Source: Inhella sp. (GTDB lineage: Bacteria > Pseudomonadota > Gammaproteobacteria > Burkholderiales > Burkholderiaceae_C). From it: DNA of 64,000 bases. The position numbers and the translations under genes are program-made. The DNA is taken from assembly GCF_027532025.1 (NCBI RefSeq), contig NZ_JAPZSY010000024.1:1-64000 (forward strand). The letters are read 5' to 3'. Position 1 is the first letter of the stretch; each line of letters begins with the position of its first letter. Below the pieces are notes generated by a model. The model saw only the letters and a list, made by a program, of their open reading frames with translations. It made no database searches and was not told where the DNA came from. Positions 52,243 to 60,877 of the stretch are shown piece by piece.

Positions 52243-53031
52243 TCAGCGGTGGCGCCAGGTGGGCGCGCGCTTGTCCAAGAAGGCCGTCATGCCCTCGCGC
52301 TGGTCGTGCGTGCCGAACATCGCGTGGAAGGCCAGGCGCTCGGCCTGCACGCCTTGGGTCAGCGGGGTCTCGAAGGCCTGGTTGACCATTTCCTTCATCA
52401 GGGCCAGGGCGGGGGCCGATTGCGCGTTCAGCAGTTCGGCCACCTTCAGCACCTCGTCCAAGAAACCTTCGGTGGGGAACACGCGGGCCACGAGGCCGGC
52501 TTGCAGGGCCTCTTGCGCGTCCATCATGCGGGCGGTCAGCAGCAGGTCCATGGCCTTGGCCTTGCCCACCCAGCGCGGCAGGCGCTGCGTGCCGCCGGCG
52601 CCGGGGATGACGCCGATCTTGATCTCAGGCTGGCCGAACTTGGCGCTTTCGGCGGCGTAGATGGTGTCGCACATCATGGCCAGCTCGCAGCCGCCGCCCA
52701 GCGCGTAGCCGGCCACGGCGGCCAGCACGGGCTTCTTGACCTTGAGCACGTGCTCCCAGTTCTTGCTCACCAAGCCGCCTTGGTGCGCCCCGAGAAAGTC
52801 CAGGTCCTTGATGGAGGGGATGTCGGCGCCGGCGCAAAAGGCCTTCTCGCTGCCGGTCAGCACGATGCAGCCGATGCCCTCATCGGCGTCGAACGCGGCC
52901 AGCGCAACGCCCAGTTCGTCCATCAGCGGATCGCACAGGGCGTTCAAGGCCTTGGGGCGGTTCAGGCGGATGAGGCCGGTGCGGCGCGGGCCGTCGCCCA
53001 CGGTCTCGACCAAGATGCAGGTGTAGGTCAT
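52243..53031 (-). CDS. Enoyl-CoA hydratase/isomerase
   Basis: 262 aa crotonase-fold enzyme that hydrates trans-2-enoyl-CoA in fatty-acid or amino-acid breakdown. Family marks: RLNRPKALNALCDPLMDEL, GSEKAFCAGADI (oxyanion hole), GGGCELAMMCD with the first catalytic glutamate region, and FGQPEIKIGVIPGAGGTQRLPR with the second. ATG 53031 overlaps the stop of the DUF3108 gene by 3 bases. It stands apart functionally from its neighbours. Confidence 0.92.
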   Translation of the reverse strand: MTYTCILVETVGDGPRRTGLIRLNRPKALNALCDPLMDELGVALAAFDADEGIGCIVLTGSEKAFCAGADIPSIKDLDFLGAHQGGLVSKNWEHVLKVKKPVLAAVAGYALGGGCELAMMCDTIYAAESAKFGQPEIKIGVIPGAGGTQRLPRWVGKAKAMDLLLTARMMDAQEALQAGLVARVFPTEGFLDEVLKVAELLNAQSAPALALMKEMVNQAFETPLTQGVQAERLAFHAMFGTHDQREGMTAFLDKRAPTWRHR

Positions 53032-54137
53032 GGGGGGTTCTCCTTCGAAGGCTGCGGATTGTCGGCGGGGACCGCCTCTTGCAGGGGCGGAGCCGCCAGC
53101 GTGAGCAGCAGCCACAGGCCATCGCCCTGCTCGATGCGGATCTGCACCGGCAGGTACTGATAGCTCGGCGCCAGCCACACCTGGGCGGCCAGCGCGTTGG
53201 GGGGCAAGGGGGCTTGCGGACGCAGGTGCCAGGCTCGCACGGGGCCCAGCGCGGTGTCCAGGCTGCTGTCGCCCACCACCTCATAACGCCACGGGCCCAC
53301 GCTGCCGGGCAAGGCCAGCGGCACGGTGATGACATGACCCGTGCGCGCCGGCTCGCGGCCGGTGAGCAGCAGCCAGGTGAGGTGCACGAACTGGCTGGCC
53401 GAGTCTTGCACCCCAGCGGGCGACGGCAGACGCTGGCCTTGGGCCAGCACCACGTCGCCGCCTTCGAAACGCACGCTGAAACCACGCGGGGTGCGCCAGA
53501 GGATTTGGGTCTCTTCGTCGTAGCGCTCGGGCGCGATGCCCCTTGGCGTGATGCGTCCGGCGCTGGCGAGGCGGCGTTGCCCGAACGGCGCCAATCGCGG
53601 CCCGATGCCCACGCGCAGACGCACCTGGTAGCGCGCCCCCTGGCGCAGCCATTCGACCTCGGCGTCGCCGTGCACCGGGCCTTGCACATGGCCCACGACC
53701 GTGTAGCGAAGTTGGGTGGACAGCGGCCACTCGGGGCCAGGCGCATCGGCGCCCTCCCGGGCGTGTTGGGCCTGGGCCGCCGACGCCGGCTCGGCCGCCG
53801 CCAAGGCTGGCGCCGGCAGGGCAGATGCCGCCACCGGCGGGGGCTCCAGGGTGGGTGCCGACGCCTCGGGCTCGGCAGGCGGCACCGCGGAGGCGGATGC
53901 GGCGGTGGGTGCGGGTACGGGTGCGGTGATCGTCGGCTGGGGACCCGGTCGGGGCGCAGGCACCGGCGTGGCACGCATGGGCTGGCTCAGTTGAACGGCC
54001 AAACGCGGCGGTGGCGCGCTGGCCATCGGTTGCCAACGGGCCCAGTGCCACGCCAGCGCGAGGTGAACCACCAGCACGAAAGCCAGCCACAGCGCCAGCC
54101 ACCACCGGGTGCCCCAGCGCCAACGACGACGGGTCAA
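53028..54137 (-). CDS. DUF3108-domain protein with N-terminal membrane anchor
   Basis: About 369 aa. One helix at the start (WWLALWLAFVLVVHLALAW), a long proline/alanine-rich linker (about residues 45-120), then a beta-rich DUF3108 domain (LRYTVVGHVQGPVHGDAEVEW, YDEETQILWRT, RTGHVITVPLALPG and VRAWHLRP). The layout resembles a periplasmic TonB-like anchor with spacer. Function unknown. The start is uncertain: TTG 54137 lies 6 bases after the DUF3429 stop and gives a sensible positive N-terminus before the helix. Confidence 0.72.
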   Translation of the reverse strand: MTRRRWRWGTRWWLALWLAFVLVVHLALAWHWARWQPMASAPPPRLAVQLSQPMRATPVPAPRPGPQPTITAPVPAPTAASASAVPPAEPEASAPTLEPPPVAASALPAPALAAAEPASAAQAQHAREGADAPGPEWPLSTQLRYTVVGHVQGPVHGDAEVEWLRQGARYQVRLRVGIGPRLAPFGQRRLASAGRITPRGIAPERYDEETQILWRTPRGFSVRFEGGDVVLAQGQRLPSPAGVQDSASQFVHLTWLLLTGREPARTGHVITVPLALPGSVGPWRYEVVGDSSLDTALGPVRAWHLRPQAPLPPNALAAQVWLAPSYQYLPVQIRIEQGDGLWLLLTLAAPPLQEAVPADNPQPSKENPP

Positions 54138-54142
54138 GCCGC

Positions 54143-54589
54143 TCAGGTGGCTGCCGCCGCCAAAAAGCAGCACAGCGAGGCCAGCACCGTGCAACGGAAG
54201 CGCAAGGTCAACCAGCCCCCCACGCCCAGGCGCGGATAACTGCGCCGATCCACGGCGTAGCAAGCCAGCAGCAGCACACCATGCACGACCAAGCCCGCAT
54301 AGGCCGGCATCAAGAGACCCACCCAGGCCAACAGGGCGGGCCACACGCCCCAGCGCAAGGCACCGGGCTCGGGCTGGCGCATCACCAAGCCCCAGTGCAA
54401 GGCACCCAAAAACGCGATGACCGTGGCCGCGTAGGCCGACAGGCCTTGCATCACGAAGGCGTGCTCGGCCAGGTAATCCGGTCGAGCCAGCAGCCAAGCC
54501 AGGGCGGCGCCGCCCACGAAAGGCAGCAAACCGGCGTAGCCCAGGCGGCTGGCCAGGGCCGATGGTTCGGCGGATCCAGGCAGGCTCAT
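54143..54589 (-). CDS. DUF3429 membrane protein
   Basis: 148 aa with five hydrophobic helices. SRLGYAGLLPFVGGAALAWL, VIAFLGALHWGLVM (the conserved FLGAxHWG motif) and RWGVWPALLAWVGLLMP identify DUF3429. Role unknown; inner-membrane. It lies one base after dsbC on the same strand. Confidence 0.85.
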   Translation of the reverse strand: MSLPGSAEPSALASRLGYAGLLPFVGGAALAWLLARPDYLAEHAFVMQGLSAYAATVIAFLGALHWGLVMRQPEPGALRWGVWPALLAWVGLLMPAYAGLVVHGVLLLACYAVDRRSYPRLGVGGWLTLRFRCTVLASLCCFLAAAAT

Positions 54590-54590
54590 G

Positions 54591-55367
54591 TCAGGACATC
54601 TTGTCGGCCGCGCGCTTCAGCCGCTCTTCGATCTGGTCGGGCCCGATGGCCCCGGGGATGCGCGTGCCATCCTGGAACACCAAGGCCGGCGTGCCGTTGA
54701 TCTGGTGCTTGCGCGAGAACGCCAGGTTGCGCGCCAAAGCCCCGTCGTCGCAGTTGCCTTCCACCGTCGGCGGCGGGATGCTGCGAAGCATCCAGTCCTG
54801 CCACGCGGCCTGGGGGTTCTTGCTGCACCAGATGGCGCGCGAGCGCTCCTGCGACGACGGCCCGAGGATGGGGATGAGGAAGGTGTAGATGGTGACGTCC
54901 TTGACGTCGGTGAGGCCACGTTCGAACTGCTTGCAGTAGCCGCAGTTGGGGTCTTCAAACACAGCCAAGCGACGCGCTCCGGTGCCGCGCTTGGTCACCA
55001 AGGCATCGGCCAGCGGCAAGGCGTTGAAGTCGACAGCGGTGAGCTTCTCCACGCGCGCCTGCGTCAGGCTGCGGCGGGTCTTCAAATCCACCATATCGCC
55101 TTCGATGAGGTACTCGCCCTTGGCGTCGCTGTAGCGGATCTCGGTGCCGAAACGCACCTCGTACAGGCCTGGGATGGGCGTTGTGCGGACCTCGTCCACC
55201 GGCGGGAACTGCGGCAGGCGCTCCGCGATGGCCCGACGCAGGGCGATGTCGACGGCGCGCAGATCGTCGGCAGGCGGCGCGGGTTTGCGGGCCTGGGTCT
55301 GGGCCAGCGCCACCACGGCGGTGGTCAGGGCCAAACCCAAGGCGGCCCAGCGAAAGGTTCGGTTCAT
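54591..55367 (-). CDS. dsbC: Thiol:disulfide interchange protein DsbC
   Basis: 258 aa periplasmic disulfide isomerase. Signal peptide MNRTFRWAALGLALTTAVVALA, N-terminal dimerisation domain (about 35-100), thioredoxin domain with active site CGYC at 142-145 after AVFEDPN, a second cysteine pair (WCSK/NCDD), and the cis-proline loop INGTPALVF. Length fits DsbC. The start overlaps the stop of the Ubi hydroxylase by 4 bases. Confidence 0.93.
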   Translation of the reverse strand: MNRTFRWAALGLALTTAVVALAQTQARKPAPPADDLRAVDIALRRAIAERLPQFPPVDEVRTTPIPGLYEVRFGTEIRYSDAKGEYLIEGDMVDLKTRRSLTQARVEKLTAVDFNALPLADALVTKRGTGARRLAVFEDPNCGYCKQFERGLTDVKDVTIYTFLIPILGPSSQERSRAIWCSKNPQAAWQDWMLRSIPPPTVEGNCDDGALARNLAFSRKHQINGTPALVFQDGTRIPGAIGPDQIEERLKRAADKMS

Positions 55368-56527
55368 GAGAGGGCGCTTGTGGAGGGCGTGGATGAATGG
55401 GGCAGAGGAGTCGAAGACGCGCGGGCGCTGCCCGTGGCCTGCTGAGACAGCCAGCGCTTGAGCGGTGGCAAGGCGTCCACCAGGGCCAGCCCCCGGTTGC
55501 GGGCCACGCGGGCCCAAGGGGCGGCGTGGGCAAAGCCATGCCACAGCCCGTCGCAAGCGCGGGCCATGACCCAGGTGTCGAGGGCGCGCGCGCGCTCGTA
55601 GCGGCGCAGCAGCGTGGGGTCGCCCAAAGGCCGCCAGGGCTCGCGCTGGGCCAGCACCGAGGCCAAATCGGCCACGTCGGCCAGACCCAAGTTCAGGCCC
55701 TGACCGGCCAGTGGGTGCACTTGGTGCGCGCAGTCGCCCAGCAGCACCAGACCGGGCCGAACGATGGGATGGGCCTGCAGGCTGGCCAAAGGCCAGGCGC
55801 GGGCCGGGCCCGCCGGGCGCAGGGTGCCCACGGCGGGCGGCAGCAGGGCTTGCAGTTCGGCGGCCAGGGCCTCGGGGGACAGGGCCTCGCGGCGCTGGGC
55901 CTCGGCCGCGTCCTGCGACCACACCATGGCGTAGCCATGTCCAGCTTCGGGGCGGTCCAAGGGCAGCAGCGCCAAGACCTCGGCACCCTCACGGAACCAC
56001 TGCCACGCGCGGCCCTGGTGGGGCGTGTCGCTGACCCAACGGCCGGCCAAGGCGTGGTGGCCGTAGGGCTGCCGCCGCACGGTGATGCCACGGGCTTCGA
56101 GCCCCTGGGCCTCCCGGCCTTCGCACAGGGCCAGCAGCGCATGCGGCACTTCGGCGTCCACCCGCTGCACGTGGGGGGCGAAGCGCAGGGCGGTGTCCAG
56201 CGCCTGGTCGAGTTCGGCGGCGTCGACGATGGTGGCCAGCGCCGTGAGGTGCGATTGCCAGGCGCTGAAATTCAGGCGAGCTTCGCCGGCATCGCCTTGG
56301 ATCTGCATGTCCAGCACCGGGGTGCGGGCGTCGGGGGGCAGGCTGTCCCACACGCGCAGGCGCTGCAACAGCGCTTGCGCCGCCTCGTTCAGCGCGTACG
56401 CCCGCACATCCGCGGGGCGCGGGGCTTGGCGGCCCAGCAGGGCCACGCGCAGCCCCTGGTGGGACAAGGCCAGCGCCAGGGTGCGCCCCACGGCGCCATC
56501 GCCGCGGATGAGGACATCGACAGTCAT
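55364..56527 (-). CDS. UbiH/UbiF/VisC-family FAD monooxygenase
   Basis: 387 aa flavoprotein of the ubiquinone-ring hydroxylase family. The dinucleotide site is near the start (VLIRGDGAVGRTLALALS), a middle motif is RADV-like PADVRAYALNEAA, and the second FAD motif is GLVLLGDCAHQVHPLAGQGLNLGL (two stretches). Which ring position it hydroxylates (UbiH, UbiI or UbiF role) is not decidable here. The first glycine motif is a little degenerate (GDGAVG instead of GGGxxG). Coupled to dsbC. Confidence 0.87.
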   Translation of the reverse strand: MTVDVLIRGDGAVGRTLALALSHQGLRVALLGRQAPRPADVRAYALNEAAQALLQRLRVWDSLPPDARTPVLDMQIQGDAGEARLNFSAWQSHLTALATIVDAAELDQALDTALRFAPHVQRVDAEVPHALLALCEGREAQGLEARGITVRRQPYGHHALAGRWVSDTPHQGRAWQWFREGAEVLALLPLDRPEAGHGYAMVWSQDAAEAQRREALSPEALAAELQALLPPAVGTLRPAGPARAWPLASLQAHPIVRPGLVLLGDCAHQVHPLAGQGLNLGLADVADLASVLAQREPWRPLGDPTLLRRYERARALDTWVMARACDGLWHGFAHAAPWARVARNRGLALVDALPPLKRWLSQQATGSARASSTPLPHSSTPSTSALS

Positions 56528-56532
56528 GCGGC

Positions 56533-56538
56533 ATTCTA
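56533..56538 (-). promoter_or_regulatory. TAGAAT -10-like box, leaderless arrangement before the Ubi hydroxylase gene
   Basis: The minus-strand TAGAAT ends 5 bases before the ATG at 56527, so transcription would begin at or next to the start codon. Confidence 0.35.
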
Positions 56539-56560
56539 GGAAGGGCCCGACACGGGCTCC

Positions 56561-56566
56561 TAAAAT
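56561..56566 (+). promoter_or_regulatory. TAAAAT -10-like box before ychF
   Basis: TAAAAT on the plus strand lies 85 bases before the ychF ATG at 56651. It forms a divergent promoter region with the minus-strand box at 56533-56538. No clear -35 box. Confidence 0.4.
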
Positions 56567-56650
56567 CAGGCCTTTGTGCCGGGTTTCGACCTGGCGCGCG
56601 CCCCCGGCGGTCGAACGTCCCCGCCCTCCCCCTTCAGAAAGCCCTGCGCG

Positions 56651-57742
56651 ATGAGCCTCAAATGCGGCATCGTGGGCCTGCCCAACGTCGGCAAGTCCAC
56701 CCTGTTCAACGCCCTCACCAAAGCCGGCATCGCCGCCGAAAATTACCCCTTCTGCACCATCGAGCCCAACGTGGGCGTGGTGGAGTTGCCCGACCCGCGC
56801 CTGCAGAAGTTGGCCGACATCGTCAAGCCCGAGCGCATCGTGCCGGCCATCGTGGAGTTCGTGGACATCGCCGGCCTGGTGGCGGGTGCCTCCAAGGGCG
56901 AGGGCCTGGGCAACCAGTTTTTGAGCCACATCCGCGAAACCGACGCCATCGTCAACGTGGTGCGCTGCTTTGAAGACGAGAACGTCATCCACGTGGCGGG
57001 CAAGGTCGACCCGATCGCCGACATCGAGGTCATCCAGACCGAGCTCTGCCTGGCCGACTTGGGCACCGTGGAAAAGAGCCTGCACCGACACAACAAGGTG
57101 GCGCGCGCGGGCGACAAAGACGCCATCGCCTTGGTCAAGGTGCTGGAAAAGTGCCAAGCCGCGCTGGACCAAGCCCGGCCGGTGCGCGCCATCGACTTCA
57201 GCAAGGAAGAGCGCGCCATCCTCAAGCCCCTGTGCCTGATCACCGCCAAGCCGGCGATGTTCGTGGGCAACGTGGCCGAAGACGGCTTCGAGAACAACCC
57301 CTTCCTCGATCGTCTGAAGGAGTACGCCGCGGCGCAAAACGCCCCGGTGGTGGCCATCTGCGCCAAGACCGAGGCCGAGTTGTCCGAGATGAGCGACGAA
57401 GACAGGGCCCTGTTCCTGGCCGAGATGGGCCAGGACGAGCCCGGCCTGAACCGCCTGATCCGCGCCGGCTTCAAGCTGCTGGGCTTGCAAACCTACTTCA
57501 CGGCGGGCGTGAAGGAAGTGCGCGCCTGGACCATCCACCAGGGCGACACCGCGCCCCAGGCGGCGGGCGTGATCCACACCGACTTCGAGCGCGGCTTCAT
57601 CCGCGCGCAGACCATCGCCTTCGACGACTACATCGCCTTCCAGGGCGAGCAAGGCGCCAAAGACGCCGGCAAGATGCGCGCCGAGGGCAAGGACTACGTG
57701 GTCAAAGACGGCGACGTGCTGAACTTCTTGTTCAACGTCTGA
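56651..57742 (+). CDS. ychF: Redox-regulated ATPase YchF (OLA1 family)
   Basis: 363 aa TRAFAC-class P-loop protein. G1 is GLPNVGKST at residues 9-17, the switch region is [20 protein letters not shown], and G3-like DIAGLV follows. The nucleotide-specificity motif is NVAE (NxxE, as in YchF, which prefers ATP) and a C-terminal TGS-like domain ends [16 protein letters not shown]. Binds ribosomes; role in translation and oxidative stress. Start chosen at the ATG preceded by the usual MSLKCGIVG. Confidence 0.96.
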   Translation: MSLKCGIVGLPNVGKSTLFNALTKAGIAAENYPFCTIEPNVGVVELPDPRLQKLADIVKPERIVPAIVEFVDIAGLVAGASKGEGLGNQFLSHIRETDAIVNVVRCFEDENVIHVAGKVDPIADIEVIQTELCLADLGTVEKSLHRHNKVARAGDKDAIALVKVLEKCQAALDQARPVRAIDFSKEERAILKPLCLITAKPAMFVGNVAEDGFENNPFLDRLKEYAAAQNAPVVAICAKTEAELSEMSDEDRALFLAEMGQDEPGLNRLIRAGFKLLGLQTYFTAGVKEVRAWTIHQGDTAPQAAGVIHTDFERGFIRAQTIAFDDYIAFQGEQGAKDAGKMRAEGKDYVVKDGDVLNFLFNV

Positions 57743-57787
57743 ACGACCGCACTCGCCGCCGTCGTCCTGGCGCCGCGAACGGTGCGC

Positions 57788-59098
57788 TCAGGGCGCCGTC
57801 GCCTCGATGGGCTCATCGGCCACGCGAGGCAACTCGGTCACCGCCCGCAAGGTGGCCGAGCGCCAGGCGGCCACGGCCAGCAACAGGGCGCTGACACCGG
57901 CAAACCCGAGGGCCCAGCGCAGGCCCAGGTGCTGTCCCAGCCAACCGCCCAACAACGCACCGGGCGCACCGGGCAGTACGGTGAGCCAACGCATGGTGCT
58001 GGTCATGCGGCCAAGCAACGGGCTGGGCGTGACGGCTTGGCGCAGGCTCAAGAAGTTGATGAAGATGAGCACCGCGCCCAGGCCGAAGCAGCCCAGCATC
58101 ACGCCAAACGCCAGCACCCCCAGCGGGCCGGCCGGCGCCAAGGCCAGCAGCACCCAACCCGCGCCGGTGACGGCGATGCCCAGCACCAGGCAAGGGCCGG
58201 GGCCCAGGCGCTCGCTGATGGCGTGGCCCTTCAGGCTGCCCCACACGGTGCCCACGCCCAAGGCCACGTAGGCCAGGCCGATGGCGCCGGGGCTCAGGCC
58301 CAGCTCGCGCGAGGCGACGAGGATCTGCACCACCATGGCGGTGTAGTGGCAGAACTGCCAGGCGCCGATGACCCAGGCCAGGGTGGGCAGCAAGGCGTTG
58401 CCGCGCACGAAGTGAAGGCCGGTGAGCAACTCGTCCTTGAAGCTGCGGCCGCTGGCGGCCTGCACGGTCTCCACGATGCGCAGGCCGCGCAGCACCAGGG
58501 CCGAGGCTGCCAGCAGCACTGCGTCCACCACCAAGGCCAAGGGCGGGCCCACGGCCTTGATGAGCAGGCCGCCCACCGCCGGCCCGGCCACCTCGGGGCC
58601 GCTGGAGGCCAAGGCGTTCTTGGCGTGCGCCTCCACCAAGCGCTCGCGCGGCACCACCTGGGTGAGCACCACCTGGGCGGCGCTGCCAGCCACGGTGTGC
58701 ACACTGCCCAGCACGAAGGCGACGACGTACATCCAGCCCATGGTGAGCCAACCGAGCCATTGCGCCAAGGGCACCGTGAGCAGGGCCGCGGCCAGGGTGA
58801 GCTCACCGACGACGTAGACGGGCAGCTTGCGCACGCGGTCCAGCCACACCCCGCCGGGAAGCGACAGCAGCACGAAGGGGGCCAACTCCAACGCGGTGAG
58901 CAAGCCCATCTGCTGCGGCGTGGCGTTGAGCAGCACCGCCGCGGTGAGGGGCAGCGCCAACATGGTGATTTGCGCACCGGTGGACGACATCAGGATGGAC
59001 GCCCACAGCCGACGGTAAGCGCGATCGCGCAGCAGGTCGTCGGGTTTGAGGCGGAAGCGCTCTCGCAGCGCTTGGAGCCAAAGGGGCAGGGAGGACAC
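57788..59098 (-). CDS. MFS transporter (EntS/MFS_3-like)
   Basis: About 436 aa with 12 hydrophobic helices. The opening FRRLW-like YRRLWASILMSSTGAQITMLALPL, the loop GVWLDRVRKLPVYVVGEL and the conserved SAAQVVLTQVVPRERLVEAHAKNALASSGPEVAGPAVGG region (two stretches) are typical of the MFS_3/EntS group, which exports siderophores or drugs. GTG 59098 has GGAG 9 bases upstream and is preferred to TTG 59107, which would be too close to it. The substrate is unknown. Confidence 0.85.
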   Translation of the reverse strand: MSSLPLWLQALRERFRLKPDDLLRDRAYRRLWASILMSSTGAQITMLALPLTAAVLLNATPQQMGLLTALELAPFVLLSLPGGVWLDRVRKLPVYVVGELTLAAALLTVPLAQWLGWLTMGWMYVVAFVLGSVHTVAGSAAQVVLTQVVPRERLVEAHAKNALASSGPEVAGPAVGGLLIKAVGPPLALVVDAVLLAASALVLRGLRIVETVQAASGRSFKDELLTGLHFVRGNALLPTLAWVIGAWQFCHYTAMVVQILVASRELGLSPGAIGLAYVALGVGTVWGSLKGHAISERLGPGPCLVLGIAVTGAGWVLLALAPAGPLGVLAFGVMLGCFGLGAVLIFINFLSLRQAVTPSPLLGRMTSTMRWLTVLPGAPGALLGGWLGQHLGLRWALGFAGVSALLLAVAAWRSATLRAVTELPRVADEPIEATAP

Positions 59099-59245
59099 GG
59101 ACAGCAACTCCGAAGGACGGGCACGTGGGTCGGCACCGAGGACGGTGCGGGGGGCGCAGGGGGTGCGCTTACGTGGCGTCGAGGAGTTTGGTCATGGGCC
59201 GGATGCTACCGGGCTGCAGCGTGCATGACCATCGTCAGGGCGGGC

Positions 59246-60856
59246 TCAAAAGGCCACGGCGGCCCCGTCGCGCCGCGGGTCGCTGGCGGCCACGTAGCCG
59301 TCCACGGCCGGGTCGCCCTGCGGATCGATCCGCCAGATGAACTGACCGGCGCCGAAGTCCTGGTAGCTGTCGTGGATGTCGCCCAGGTGGTGGCCGGCTT
59401 GCACCAAGCCCTGCAAGGTGGCGGCGGGCCAGTGCGGCTCGGCGTTGAGGGACAAGCCCTCGTTGAAGCGCCAGCGCGGTGCGTCGCAGGCGGCCTGTGG
59501 GTGCTGTCCGTAGACCAGCATGCGCACCAGGGTTTGCAGGTGGCCTTGCGGCTGCATGTTGCCGCCCATGACGCCAAAGCCCATCTGGGCGCGGCCGTCC
59601 TTGGTGAGGAAGGCCGGAATGATGGTGTGGAAGGGCTTCTTGCCCGGGCCCACCTCGTTCACGTGGCCGCGCTGCGTGGTGAAGCAGGCGCCGCGGTTTT
59701 GCAGGCTCACGCCGTAGCCTGGCAGCACCAGGCCCGAGCCGAAGCCCATGTAGTTGCTTTGGATGAAGCTGACCTGCATGCCGCGTGCGTCGGCCGTGGT
59801 CAGGTAGATCGTGCCGCCCTTGATCGGGTTGCCCGCGCCGTACTCCTGCGCCTGCGCCGGGTCGATCAGCGCCGCACGACGGCGCAGGTAGTCGGGGTCC
59901 AACAGCTGCGCCGGCGTCAGCGCCATGGCGCGTGGGTCGCCCACGTGGCGGTAGACGTCGGCAAAGGCGAGCTTCATGGCCTCGATCAGCAGGTGCTGCG
60001 TTCGCCAGTCGTCCACGCCGTACTGGCCCAGGTGCAGATGGCGCGCCATGCCCAAGGCCATCAGCGCGGCAATGCCCTGCCCGTTGGGCGGGATCTCGTG
60101 CACCGTGTGACCTTCGAAGTCGGTGGCGATCGGCGCCACCCACTCGGGCTGGTAGGCCGCCAAATCGGCCGCGGTGAGCGCGCCCCCGCCTTGCGCGGCA
60201 AAGGCCGCCAGCGCCGCGGCCACCTCGCCGCGGTAGAAGGCATCGCCTTTCGTCTCGGCGATCAGGCGCAGGGTGCGCGCCGCGTCGGGGAAGGCGAAGC
60301 GCTCGCCGACCTTGGGTGCGCGGCCACGGGGCAAAAAGGCCGGGGCAAAGCCCGCGCCGTTGGCCAGCTCGGGCACCTGGGCGGCGCGGGCCCATTTGTC
60401 GGCCACACCCACGGGCACGGCGGTGCCGCGCTCGGCGATCTCGATGGCCGGGGCGATGACGTCGGCAAAGGGCAGCGTGCCGAAGCGCTGGTGCAGCGCC
60501 ACCCAGCCGGCGACGGCGCCCGGCACGGTCACCGTGTCCCAGCCGCGGGTGGGCATGGGGCGGTCGCCGAACCGCTCCCGCGTCCAGCCCATGGGCGCCG
60601 GGCCGCTGGCGTTCAGACCGTGCAACTGCGTGCCGTCCCACACCAGGGCAAAGGCGTCGCTGCCCAGGCCGTTGGAGCAGGGTTCCACCAGGGTCATGCA
60701 GGCGGCAGTGGCCACGGCCGCGTCCACAGCGTTGCCACCGCGTTGCAGCAGCTGCAGGCCCGCTTGCGCGGCCAGCGGGTGGCTGGTGGCCACCACGTTG
60801 CGGCCGAAGACGGGGCTGCGGCGGCTGGGGTAGCCGGCGGTCCAGTCGAAGTCCAT
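59246..60856 (-). CDS. Gamma-glutamyltransferase family protein
   Basis: 536 aa Ntn-hydrolase. The N-terminal part has NVVATSHPLAAQAGLQLLQRGGNAVDAAVA (two stretches) and CSNGLGSDAFALV; the autocatalytic site precedes KGGTIYLTTAD, where the threonine becomes the nucleophile. GVSLQNRGACFT and GGNMQPQGHLQ follow. There is no signal peptide, so it fits the cytosolic YwrD-like branch rather than periplasmic Ggt. The 138 bases upstream of its 3' end, between it and the MFS gene, show no feature that I can support. Confidence 0.92.
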   Translation of the reverse strand: MDFDWTAGYPSRRSPVFGRNVVATSHPLAAQAGLQLLQRGGNAVDAAVATAACMTLVEPCSNGLGSDAFALVWDGTQLHGLNASGPAPMGWTRERFGDRPMPTRGWDTVTVPGAVAGWVALHQRFGTLPFADVIAPAIEIAERGTAVPVGVADKWARAAQVPELANGAGFAPAFLPRGRAPKVGERFAFPDAARTLRLIAETKGDAFYRGEVAAALAAFAAQGGGALTAADLAAYQPEWVAPIATDFEGHTVHEIPPNGQGIAALMALGMARHLHLGQYGVDDWRTQHLLIEAMKLAFADVYRHVGDPRAMALTPAQLLDPDYLRRRAALIDPAQAQEYGAGNPIKGGTIYLTTADARGMQVSFIQSNYMGFGSGLVLPGYGVSLQNRGACFTTQRGHVNEVGPGKKPFHTIIPAFLTKDGRAQMGFGVMGGNMQPQGHLQTLVRMLVYGQHPQAACDAPRWRFNEGLSLNAEPHWPAATLQGLVQAGHHLGDIHDSYQDFGAGQFIWRIDPQGDPAVDGYVAASDPRRDGAAVAF

Positions 60857-60877
60857 GCGCGCTGCTGCCGAAAACGC

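Noticed and set aside
55364-57652. A 762-codon minus-strand frame joining the Ubi hydroxylase to sequence across ychF
   Set aside because: Only the part from 56527 on is protein-like. The upstream half is antisense to ychF, so there is no fusion.
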